A DNA stretch of 64,000 nucleotides from assembly GCA_014238425.1 (NCBI GenBank), contig JABABD010000026.1, positions 29,488 to 93,487 of the forward strand, in the 5' to 3' direction. The stretch comes from Flavobacteriaceae bacterium (lineage in GTDB: Bacteria; Bacteroidota; Bacteroidia; Flavobacteriales; Flavobacteriaceae). A program made the translations under genes and the position numbers. Below are positions 45,134-52,869 of the stretch, in pieces (position 1 is the first letter of the stretch; each line of letters begins with the position of its first letter). The notes beneath the pieces were generated by a model. The model had not been told where the DNA came from. It searched no databases and was given only the letters and a program-made list of their open reading frames with translations.

Positions 45134-46612
45134 TTAATCTTTCTTATAGGTTATATAGACTTTATGTACATAAAGCGCATCAGGCGAATCGTACCAGCCA
45201 TTTATAGTACTCGCCGTAATACTGTACTGGCAACCAAAGCTAACTGTTTCGTTTAACGAATATGTATATGTAAATAAGTTAGTCGAGTCAAGGCCATTGA
45301 CTGAATGAACATTTATAACTGTAACAGTCTCACTCGATGTATCACCGCAGTGTTTTGTTAAGGTAAAATCCAAATCGCTATTTGGATGGATATCTTCAAA
45401 TACATATGTTATCGAAAGTATTGTAGAGTTTGCCGGCAATATGACTGGAGCTTGGAGATACCCTGAGGCAACAGTACGACTTTGCAATCGTACAGTATTT
45501 CCACTATATATGATTTGTGGACTAGTAATATGTCCTAAACGAACTTCGACAAATTGGGATGCGGGAATAGTAATTGTCTTATCTCCAATTTTTTTTCCAA
45601 TTGTTATCCATCCGGTACTTTCTATATATCCTTCGAAAGCGTTTAATGTTTCATTAAAACGAATCGTACCAGGAGTAGGTGTAATAAAATCGTTAGCAAC
45701 CTTTATTTTTCCGCCCACATCTAGTGCCTGTTCTGGATTCTCTGAGCCAATCCCAATACCAACATTGCCATTTTTAAGTACCGTTAGCGCGTTGTTCCTC
45801 GTCTCTGTATTAATTGTCGCCGTCCCATTGCCAATCTCAAACAATGGATCCGTTGCAACCCATGCGTTGGCACTTCCACCACCAACATTATAAGCACCGA
45901 TAGCGGTAGACGCCATGGCTTCAGCTTTTGTTCTGTTACCAATAGCCATGCTATATCTACCGGAAGCTATGGTATTCAGCCCAAAACCAACGGATCTGTC
46001 ACCAACATTGATATCGTCCCATTCTTCATCAATTGCACGACCCGCCCTAAAGGACGCTTTGCTTTTGTCAAAAAACATACGTTGGTCGTTTGATGGGTCG
46101 CTATCATCATTGAGTTGCGTGCTGCCAAAAACGAAATCGTCTAATGCTAAATCTCCTGGGCTATTATTTGTTATGTTGTTTGTGGTTTGAAAATTAGTAT
46201 TTTCGGCTGTTGTGGCTACTTCAGCTTTTTTCGCTTGCAAAGCATAAGGAACCATTTTAAAGGGTGTTTGATTAAAATAGATAAATGTACCGTTCAATTC
46301 AAGGTCTATGCCTACCTGTAGTTCGTAATCATCTGCACCCCAATCTATGGTGGAGAAATCTCCTAAAGACACATCAGTGCTTTCTCCAATATTCAATATA
46401 ATCAGACCATTAGCATCCGTCATAACTGGATGGTCTTCAATATAGATATTGCTACTGCCACTTTTAGAAATTATAAAGCGTACCTCAATGTCTTGACTAG
46501 CTACTAAATTACCACTATCATCTTTGATAATGGCTTTATAATTTATGCCTTGCTGGGCAAAAACTGAGATTGTTATTAAAAGAGCGATAATTAATGTTAT
46601 TCTATTTTTCAT
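45134..46612 (-). CDS. Secreted fibre-like protein with YadA-head-type repeats
   Basis: 492 residues from ATG 46612 (MKNRITLIIALLITISVFAQ); the longer frame overlaps the lipoprotein gene. Signal peptide cleaved after FAQ. An N-terminal Bacteroidota-specific beta domain (QGINYKAIIKDDSGNLVASQ ... PYALQAKKAEVA) is followed by YadA-head-like motifs (ASGRYSMAIGNRTKAEAMAS, TAIGAYNVGGG, NALTVLKNGNVGIG). The last 150 residues are a beta-rich domain without an S74 chaperone. Likely a trimeric surface fibre. No T9SS or beta-barrel anchor is visible. Confidence 0.7.
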   Translation of the reverse strand: MKNRITLIIALLITISVFAQQGINYKAIIKDDSGNLVASQDIEVRFIISKSGSSNIYIEDHPVMTDANGLIILNIGESTDVSLGDFSTIDWGADDYELQVGIDLELNGTFIYFNQTPFKMVPYALQAKKAEVATTAENTNFQTTNNITNNSPGDLALDDFVFGSTQLNDDSDPSNDQRMFFDKSKASFRAGRAIDEEWDDINVGDRSVGFGLNTIASGRYSMAIGNRTKAEAMASTAIGAYNVGGGSANAWVATDPLFEIGNGTATINTETRNNALTVLKNGNVGIGIGSENPEQALDVGGKIKVANDFITPTPGTIRFNETLNAFEGYIESTGWITIGKKIGDKTITIPASQFVEVRLGHITSPQIIYSGNTVRLQSRTVASGYLQAPVILPANSTILSITYVFEDIHPNSDLDFTLTKHCGDTSSETVTVINVHSVNGLDSTNLFTYTYSLNETVSFGCQYSITASTINGWYDSPDALYVHKVYITYKKD

Positions 46613-46625
46613 TATTATATTTTTA

Positions 46626-47240
46626 TTAATTGCTTTTAGATCCAAATAGCTTTTCGGCATCGGAGTACCCAATACCACTATATTTTATGCCGGTTACAGA
46701 AATGACACTGTTTGTCATGTCTTCCAAATTTTCTTTCTCGAAACGAATATTCAGTTTTGAAAGCTCGGCATTACCTGATGCTTTTGTTGGATTAGAGAGA
46801 TCTATCGTACCTGACATATCGCTTTCAGGATTACGCTTACGAGTGTCTGGATATAATTGATACATAGCGGTCATCTTGCCACCTCCTTTTTTTGAGAGTT
46901 TTAATTGTACGGATGCACTTTCAAGTTGAAATGAGTCACCATCATAGGTGAGTTGTACGCTTTCTGAACCTTTGTCCAATTTTTTTGTAAAGGTGATGAT
47001 GGCCGTGCGTTTTTTTGTTTTCATATGCCTGCTTACAATGCCAGATGCTTTGGTATAACCCCAATCGGTGCCATTGATCCGGCATAAATAGGTCGTGTTG
47101 GATTTAGGTTTGCTTTTGGTTACACCCTCTTTGTTTACGGCATCGGTTGTTTCATTTTGTACGTTAGCTGTTTGATTGGATTCTTTACAAGATATTCCCG
47201 TTAGAACTATTAGTGCTAGTAAGACGATATGTGTTTTCAT
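46626..47240 (-). CDS. Lipoprotein of the fibre operon
   Basis: 204 residues from ATG 47240 (MKTHIVLLALIVLTGISCKE). Lipobox GISC. The mature protein has a Lys/Thr-rich linker then YLCRINGTDWGYTKASGIVS, a motif of single-domain lipoproteins of unknown function in Flavobacteria. It lies 10 bp after the S74 fibre gene and 13 bp before the second fibre gene, so it is co-transcribed and may anchor or help assemble the fibres. Confidence 0.7.
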   Translation of the reverse strand: MKTHIVLLALIVLTGISCKESNQTANVQNETTDAVNKEGVTKSKPKSNTTYLCRINGTDWGYTKASGIVSRHMKTKKRTAIITFTKKLDKGSESVQLTYDGDSFQLESASVQLKLSKKGGGKMTAMYQLYPDTRKRNPESDMSGTIDLSNPTKASGNAELSKLNIRFEKENLEDMTNSVISVTGIKYSGIGYSDAEKLFGSKSN

Positions 47241-47250
47241 AATGATTATG

Positions 47251-49641
47251 TTATTGATTATTGGCTTCAATTTTTTCTACACGAGTGATGAGCTTATTTA
47301 CCGTGTTCTCTAGAGATGAGTTATCAGTTGACAGATTTTCAATTTGGATTTTTTGTCCTTTGATAATATCTTGTTGTTCCTGCAATGCCTTAATGAGTAT
47401 CGGGATAAGTTCTGTATAAGAGAGTGTTAACAGGTCATGCTCCTCAACGTAATGCGTAATACTTGGAAACAATTCTTGCACTTCCTGCGAGATTAAACCC
47501 AAATGGCGTTTGTTGTCTGTTTGCTCTTTCATGAAATAACTCACAGGATTGAGTTGTATGACTTTATCAAGTGTGTCATTTTTTAAAGATGTGATGTCTT
47601 TTTTGAGGCGTCTGTCTGAGCCTTGTGTATAAGCGCCACTAGATTCATTAAAGAACCCACGGTAATCACCGTTTCTATAGATTGATAAATGACCAGCTGT
47701 AACCGTTGTAAATCTCCACGAGGAGGTATTGTCTGTAGTATTTTGAATATTTAACGATCCATTTATTGAAACATCTCCACTAGAATTCAAATAATTAGAG
47801 TCTACATATTCCTTTGTAACCAGAGCTTTATCACCTGTTGTGTTAATGAGAGAATTAGTTAGTGAGGGTGCAGTAATGGTGCCATTTTTTAAAACTGTTA
47901 AGGCATTACTAGTATTGGAGTTGGAAACACCGTTTCCGATAACAAATACACGATCATTTTCTTCCCAAAACCAATCACTTAAAGGAGTATAATCTGTATT
48001 AAATTGACCAATTACTACTTCTGCATAGGAATGGGCTCTTGTGCTGTACCCAAATGCAGAAGAAATATCACCAATTGCTTTTGTATCTTGTCCCGTGGCA
48101 AAAGAATAGACTCCCGTTGCTCCATTTTCTGCTTGGCTACCAGCAATACTTAGATCCACCGCATCGAATCCAATTGTTCCATAACTAGCAGAATTTACAT
48201 CTTTCAAACGCCAACCAGTACTACCTTCTTCAGTAATTTGCTCTAAACCAGAACTTACTAAATTCGTATCTGCATATTCTTTGGTTATAAGCGCTTTATC
48301 ATCTGTTATTTCGGCAAGATCAAAACTTGGTGCGGTAATGGTGCCGTTTTTTAATACGGTAAGTGCGTTGCTTTTGTTATTACCATCCTGACTGTTGCCC
48401 ACTTCAAAAATAGCGTCGGTTTCTATCCAGTCATTTGGGGTGCCACCACCAACGTTATTGCGCCCTATAGCAGTTGATGCCAAGGCATCTGCAGTTGTTG
48501 CCAAATTCATCGCCGTTGAATAATATCCCTTTGCTGCAGTGCCAGCTCCCAAGGCCACAGATGTCTGACCATCGGCTTGATTTGAATTACCAATCGCTAT
48601 TCCATTTAGACCAGTGACAGTGTTATTTTCACCTAATGCAACAGAGTTTGCACTAATTGCTTGATTGTTACGTCCAAATGCTGTAGAATACATGCCAATT
48701 TGCGCATCATCACCAAGAGTGCCCTGAATCAGACCAGCGCGAAAAGCACTTTTAGCTTTATTAAAGAACATGCGACTATCATCGTCGGCAATTGCTGGGT
48801 CGTTATCCATTTGAGCACTACCAATTACAAAGTTGCCATTCTTGAAAACAGTCATAGCATTTCTTCGATTGGAAGGTGTCGAACCGTTGCCAATTTCGAA
48901 AAGAGGATCTTCTGGTTGCCAAGAAGCTGGATTGCCAGTGCCGACGTTAAATTCACCAATTGCCATTCCTGCATACGATGCAGCATGTGTTCCTCCTCCA
49001 ATAGCTATAGAACCAAAACCAGAGGCTTTTCCTCCTCGCATTGCTACAGAATAAGAATTTAATGCTTTAGAATTATAACCAGCTGCGAAAGAATAGTCTC
49101 CCATTGCACCATTCTCTTCAGATACTATTGGGCTGTAACTTAAATCTATGGCATTGGTGCCAATAGACGCATAATTCAATGAATCGATCCCTTTTAATCG
49201 CCATCCAGTCTTGTCTTGAGTGCCATCGTTTTCTGTTATTTTTTCAAGACCGGTAACATTAGCTGCATGCAAAGCGTATGGCACTGCATTAATTTCAATG
49301 GCAGGGCCCATCATGACAAACCCACTACCTGTATTAATTTCCACTTCCATCCAATGTTCATCGTCTCCCCAATTTATGTCGGTAAGATCATCACTTGTCG
49401 TACCCTCTCCAATGGTATGGATGAGTAACCCATTTGGATTCGTATTTAATGTTTCGGTTTCCTCATAAACTTTGATAGCAAGAGCTGCTCCTTCATATAT
49501 GGAGAATTTAATGCTTAAAGGATATGAGGCAAGTATGTTACCAATATCATCTTTAATGATTGCTTTATAATTAATGCCTTGTTGGGCAAAACTGGCAAGT
49601 GAAATAAAAAGGGTGATTAGTGATGTGATTGTTGTCTTCAT
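47251..49641 (-). CDS. Secreted fibre-like protein with YadA-head repeats and Peptidase_S74 chaperone
   Basis: 796 residues from ATG 49641 (MKTTITSLITLFISLASFAQ). Signal peptide, the same N-terminal domain as the sister protein (QGINYKAIIKDDIGNILASY), then many head-type repeats (SVAMRGGKASGFGSIAIGGG, AFGRNNQAISANSVALGENN). The C-terminus is an intramolecular chaperone of the phage tailspike/endosialidase kind: Ser675 in SDRRLKKDI, with Lys at +5 as in the known Ser-Lys dyad, then LNPVSYFMK, HLGLISQEVQELFP and a coiled-coil (ending VEKIEANNQ). It should trimerise and cut off its own C-terminus. Confidence 0.82.
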   Translation of the reverse strand: MKTTITSLITLFISLASFAQQGINYKAIIKDDIGNILASYPLSIKFSIYEGAALAIKVYEETETLNTNPNGLLIHTIGEGTTSDDLTDINWGDDEHWMEVEINTGSGFVMMGPAIEINAVPYALHAANVTGLEKITENDGTQDKTGWRLKGIDSLNYASIGTNAIDLSYSPIVSEENGAMGDYSFAAGYNSKALNSYSVAMRGGKASGFGSIAIGGGTHAASYAGMAIGEFNVGTGNPASWQPEDPLFEIGNGSTPSNRRNAMTVFKNGNFVIGSAQMDNDPAIADDDSRMFFNKAKSAFRAGLIQGTLGDDAQIGMYSTAFGRNNQAISANSVALGENNTVTGLNGIAIGNSNQADGQTSVALGAGTAAKGYYSTAMNLATTADALASTAIGRNNVGGGTPNDWIETDAIFEVGNSQDGNNKSNALTVLKNGTITAPSFDLAEITDDKALITKEYADTNLVSSGLEQITEEGSTGWRLKDVNSASYGTIGFDAVDLSIAGSQAENGATGVYSFATGQDTKAIGDISSAFGYSTRAHSYAEVVIGQFNTDYTPLSDWFWEENDRVFVIGNGVSNSNTSNALTVLKNGTITAPSLTNSLINTTGDKALVTKEYVDSNYLNSSGDVSINGSLNIQNTTDNTSSWRFTTVTAGHLSIYRNGDYRGFFNESSGAYTQGSDRRLKKDITSLKNDTLDKVIQLNPVSYFMKEQTDNKRHLGLISQEVQELFPSITHYVEEHDLLTLSYTELIPILIKALQEQQDIIKGQKIQIENLSTDNSSLENTVNKLITRVEKIEANNQ

Positions 49642-49645
49642 AACC

Positions 49646-49798
49646 TTATTTTTTAAATGTAGTTTTCTTAATAATCTTGTTCTTATAGGTGATGACCAAT
49701 GTATATTCACCTTTCGCTAGGTGATTGACATTGAGAATGATATCGTTCTTTACAAAGGCATTTACAATGCCCTTGTACGTCTTTTTTTTATCGATCAC
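49646..49798 (-). pseudogene. 50-residue ORF with a C-terminal-domain-like sequence, probable gene remnant
   Basis: Minus-strand frame from GTG 49798 to TAA 49646, product VIDKKKTYKGIVNAFVKNDI onward, ending LAKGEYTLVITYKNKIIKKT TFKK. The end resembles the final strands of DUF3244-like/C-terminal beta domains, without the upstream part. An in-frame stop lies just upstream and an A8 run (AAAAAAAA after GAT) is a likely frameshift site. The stop is 4 bp from the S74 fibre ATG. It could be a small translated leader ORF or a decayed gene. Confidence 0.4.
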
Positions 49799-49866
49799 AG
49801 TTAAATGTTAGCGAGATTCCCTTAGGAGCTAAAGTATGTGTGGTATAGTTAAATGAGTATGACTGA

Positions 49867-49895
49867 TGTAACAAATACTATGATATATGTAACAT
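49867..49895 (-). promoter_or_regulatory. Candidate operator of the hybrid regulator, fibre operon copy
   Basis: Minus strand: ATGTTACATAT, 8 nt, ATTTGTTACA. The two GTTACA half-sites are 21 bp apart. 23 of 29 bases equal the site at 52837-52865. It is 69 bp upstream of the 50-residue ORF and 226 bp upstream of the S74 fibre gene. No other gene lies in 49799-49934. Confidence 0.6.
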
Positions 49896-49934
49896 TTTGG
49901 AGTATTATCTGAAGAATTAAGTGCAGTATACTAT

Positions 49935-52751
49935 TTAGCGAATTTTTTTTGCGTAGGAAGTAGGTGCCGACCCGAAAGTTTCCCTGAAGCATTTGGTAAA
50001 GTAACTCCGGTCATTAAAACCGACGGCATAGCCAATTTCTGAAACGTTGACATCTGTTTTTTTAAGAAGTTCAGCGGCAAGTTTCAGACGTTGTGAACGA
50101 ATGAATTCTGACGTGGACAAACCTGTGAATGCCTTTATCTTACGATGCAATTGCATACGACTCATACCTACACCTTTGCAAAATGCCTCAATGTTAAACG
50201 ACGATTCCACTAGCTGTTCGTCCAGGATTGTCTGTACTTTTTCTAGGAACTCTTCATCTATAGTGCTCATGGTAATGTCTTTTGGTTTCAAGACAATTTC
50301 TTGGCTATAGCGTTTCTGAAGTTTTTCTCGTACTTCCAGAAGTTTTGAGATTTTTGCAACCAATATCTTAGAACTGAAAGGTTTGGTTAAATAATCATCT
50401 GCACCTGTCTCTATACCTTTTAACTCGTTATTTTCTCCAGCTTTTGCTGTTAACAGGACAATTGGTATATGGCTTGTTCGAACATCATGCTTGAGTTCTT
50501 GCGTAAGTTCAATTCCATCTTTTTTAGGCATCATAATATCAGAAATTATAATATCTGGCACCTGCTCAATGGCTAACGTTACACCTTCTTCTCCATTAGC
50601 GGCGAGGATGATGTTATAATTGTCTTCAAATGTTCGCTTTAATAAAATCCTGACATCTAGATTATCTTCGACTATTAGTAAAACAGGTTGATCGTTTTCA
50701 GATAACGATTTATCTTCCTGCTTGGCAATGTCCTGATTTGGAATAAGAATCCGTTCCATTGAAGAGTTTAAGGCAGCACCGTTTACGAGCTGTTTTTTAT
50801 TGAAACTGTGCTTATCCACAGGAAGTAATATCTTAAAGGAAGTCCAAGCGCTAGGACTGCTGTCTACAATCAACTGCCCTTTATGCAAGTCCACTAACTC
50901 TTTAACTAATGCCAATCCGATGCCTGTTCCGATATTGTCTTCGCTTGTTTGATAGAATCTCTCGAAAATATTATTGAGTTCTTTCTTGGTCAATCCAACA
51001 CCAGTGTTTTTTACCTCTAGAGTCAGGGTATTGTTACTTACTTCAGCACTAAAGGAAGCGGATTCATTTTCAGGGGTATATTTTATGGCATTGGAGATGA
51101 GGTTTACGACAATTTTTTCGATAGCATCTTTGTCAAAATAGGTATCTAACGCATCTTGATGGTCTATAACTACAGAGTAATGGATGCCTTTCAAGTTAGC
51201 GTTATAGGTGAAAGAATCAGACAATGCTCCGATAAGCTGTTTGAGGTTCCCTTTTTGTACATGTAATTTCAGTTTACCAGCATCGATTTTTGATAAGTCC
51301 AATAGTTGATTCACTAAAGATAAAAGTCTGTTTGAATTCCGTTTTGCCATGCTAAATTTTTGACGTTGTTTTTCTGAAATTGAGTCGTCTTCAAGCATCT
51401 CATCTATAGGATTGGTGATAAGCGTTAGCGGTGTCCTAAATTCGTGCGAAATGTTAGTAAAGAACTTGGATTTAGTGTTGTCTAACTGTTTTAGTTTGTC
51501 TGCAGTTTTTTTTCTGTTTCTATAAAGCATAAACAAGAAGAATCCTGCAATACTCGTAATGCTCAAGCCTCCTAAAAGTAGGGTTTGCTGGTTTTTACGC
51601 TGTTGCTCTGCCAATTGGCTTTGCGATTTCAATAATGAAATTTCCTGTTCTTTTTTATCAGTTTGATATTTTGTTTCCAGTTCTTTGACATTTTCTTTAT
51701 TGGTATTTGATTGGATGACCTTCAGTTGTCGTTGTGCTTCTTGGGATGCCTCGTAGGCTCTTTTGTAATCACCAAGATTGTAATGAATGTCTGCAAGAAT
51801 TTCCTGTATATTATATTGTTCCTCTTCACGAATATAATGTCCCTCTTGAAAGAGGTTTTGAGATTTGTTTAGATATTCTAATGCAATTTTTGGCTTTGAG
51901 ATTTTATTGTAGTATTTGGCCACCTTATAATTGGCAATGGCAATTTGAACAGTATCGACAGTCTGATTGATCGCTTTTAATTGTTTCTCGTAATATAATA
52001 AAGCAGAATCCTGCCGATTCGTAGATTCGTAAATGTTCGCAATCCCATTGTAGATGATTCCTTTTCGTAGATGGTTGTTGTTAGCCTTTGTTTTGTTCAG
52101 TGCTTTTTGATAGTAGGTAATAGCATTTTGAGGTTGTTTTCTCTGGGTATATACGTAAGCTTTTTTCTCAAGAAGAATGGCTGCAGGAACGTCAAAATCT
52201 AAAGAATCACTTATTTTGAGACCTTCTTTGATTAATCGATTCATTTGTGGAAAGTAACTTGTATCATTTACACTACGCGATCCATGCAATACATTGATGA
52301 TACTTACTTTGGTCATTGCCGCCAAATGCTGGTTGTTATCACGTTTTTCGAGTAGGGAATCTAATTTCAAGAAATGAATAAGCGCGTTTTGGTCATCATT
52401 TCTATGGAAATAATTAGAAGCTCTTACATGGTAAATATTTTCAAGGTATTTCCACTGTTGGTTTCGTATAGCTATTGGTTCGGATTCTGCTAAATAGGCT
52501 ATGGCTTTTTCCAAATCAGGTTCAAGAAAGCTTAATGTGCCAACAATCCTTACTTGCAGAAAATCTGCTTTTAATTGTTTAGCTAGGTTATAGGCTGTCT
52601 TAGCGTAGCTGTATGATCTGTCCAGTTGCCCTGCCTCATAAAAAGATCTAGACGTGTTAACTAAGGAAATAAGACTGTCCTTCATCTGCTCGTTTTGTGC
52701 GGATAAGGATTGCTGAATTATCAGAAGTATTACCAAGAAAATTCGTCGCAT
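49935..52751 (-). CDS. TPR-sensor hybrid histidine kinase / response regulator with AraC output
   Basis: 938 residues from ATG 52751; the frame to 52796 would bury the signal peptide. Signal peptide (1-19), periplasmic TPR-like helices (about 35-345), coiled coil, membrane helix 391-410, HisKA with His436 (SHEFRTPLTLI), HATPase with N555 box and GTGIGLALVKELV, receiver domain with Asp738 (IIISDIMMPKKDG) and an AraC HTH (about 840-938, GVGMSRMQLHRKIKAFTG and EIGYAVGFNDRSYFTKCF). One protein senses, phosphorelays and binds DNA. Unlike classical PUL regulators it has TPRs rather than a beta-propeller sensor. Confidence 0.93.
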   Translation of the reverse strand: MRRIFLVILLIIQQSLSAQNEQMKDSLISLVNTSRSFYEAGQLDRSYSYAKTAYNLAKQLKADFLQVRIVGTLSFLEPDLEKAIAYLAESEPIAIRNQQWKYLENIYHVRASNYFHRNDDQNALIHFLKLDSLLEKRDNNQHLAAMTKVSIINVLHGSRSVNDTSYFPQMNRLIKEGLKISDSLDFDVPAAILLEKKAYVYTQRKQPQNAITYYQKALNKTKANNNHLRKGIIYNGIANIYESTNRQDSALLYYEKQLKAINQTVDTVQIAIANYKVAKYYNKISKPKIALEYLNKSQNLFQEGHYIREEEQYNIQEILADIHYNLGDYKRAYEASQEAQRQLKVIQSNTNKENVKELETKYQTDKKEQEISLLKSQSQLAEQQRKNQQTLLLGGLSITSIAGFFLFMLYRNRKKTADKLKQLDNTKSKFFTNISHEFRTPLTLITNPIDEMLEDDSISEKQRQKFSMAKRNSNRLLSLVNQLLDLSKIDAGKLKLHVQKGNLKQLIGALSDSFTYNANLKGIHYSVVIDHQDALDTYFDKDAIEKIVVNLISNAIKYTPENESASFSAEVSNNTLTLEVKNTGVGLTKKELNNIFERFYQTSEDNIGTGIGLALVKELVDLHKGQLIVDSSPSAWTSFKILLPVDKHSFNKKQLVNGAALNSSMERILIPNQDIAKQEDKSLSENDQPVLLIVEDNLDVRILLKRTFEDNYNIILAANGEEGVTLAIEQVPDIIISDIMMPKKDGIELTQELKHDVRTSHIPIVLLTAKAGENNELKGIETGADDYLTKPFSSKILVAKISKLLEVREKLQKRYSQEIVLKPKDITMSTIDEEFLEKVQTILDEQLVESSFNIEAFCKGVGMSRMQLHRKIKAFTGLSTSEFIRSQRLKLAAELLKKTDVNVSEIGYAVGFNDRSYFTKCFRETFGSAPTSYAKKIR

Positions 52752-52836
52752 CGTCTTAATGAATAACAACTTATCTATAAAACAGTTATTATCCACGGTA
52801 AAACTATTACCTAATTATGTAAGAGAATATCACTAT

Positions 52837-52865
52837 TGTAACAAATGATGCAACATATGTAACAT
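52837..52865 (-). promoter_or_regulatory. Candidate operator of the hybrid regulator, own promoter
   Basis: Minus strand: ATGTTACATAT, 8 nt, ATTTGTTACA, with GTTACA half-sites 21 bp apart, 86 bp upstream of the regulator ATG. It matches the fibre-operon site in 23 of 29 bases. Two same-strand half-sites two helix turns apart are what AraC-type proteins usually bind. Confidence 0.6.
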
Positions 52866-52869
52866 GATG

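Noticed and set aside
45441..46190. Long + strand ORFs opposite the fibre genes (also 48661-49062)
   Set aside because: They are shadows of repeat-rich coding sequence on the minus strand, without homology-like features or start context.
45900..49100. CRISPR-like or tandem DNA repeat in the fibre genes
   Set aside because: The repetition is at protein level, degenerate in DNA and without constant spacers.
47251..49641. Prophage tail-fibre region suggested by the S74 chaperone and fibre repeats
   Set aside because: No capsid, terminase, integrase, lysis or tail genes are near; the proteins have signal peptides, which phage fibres lack.
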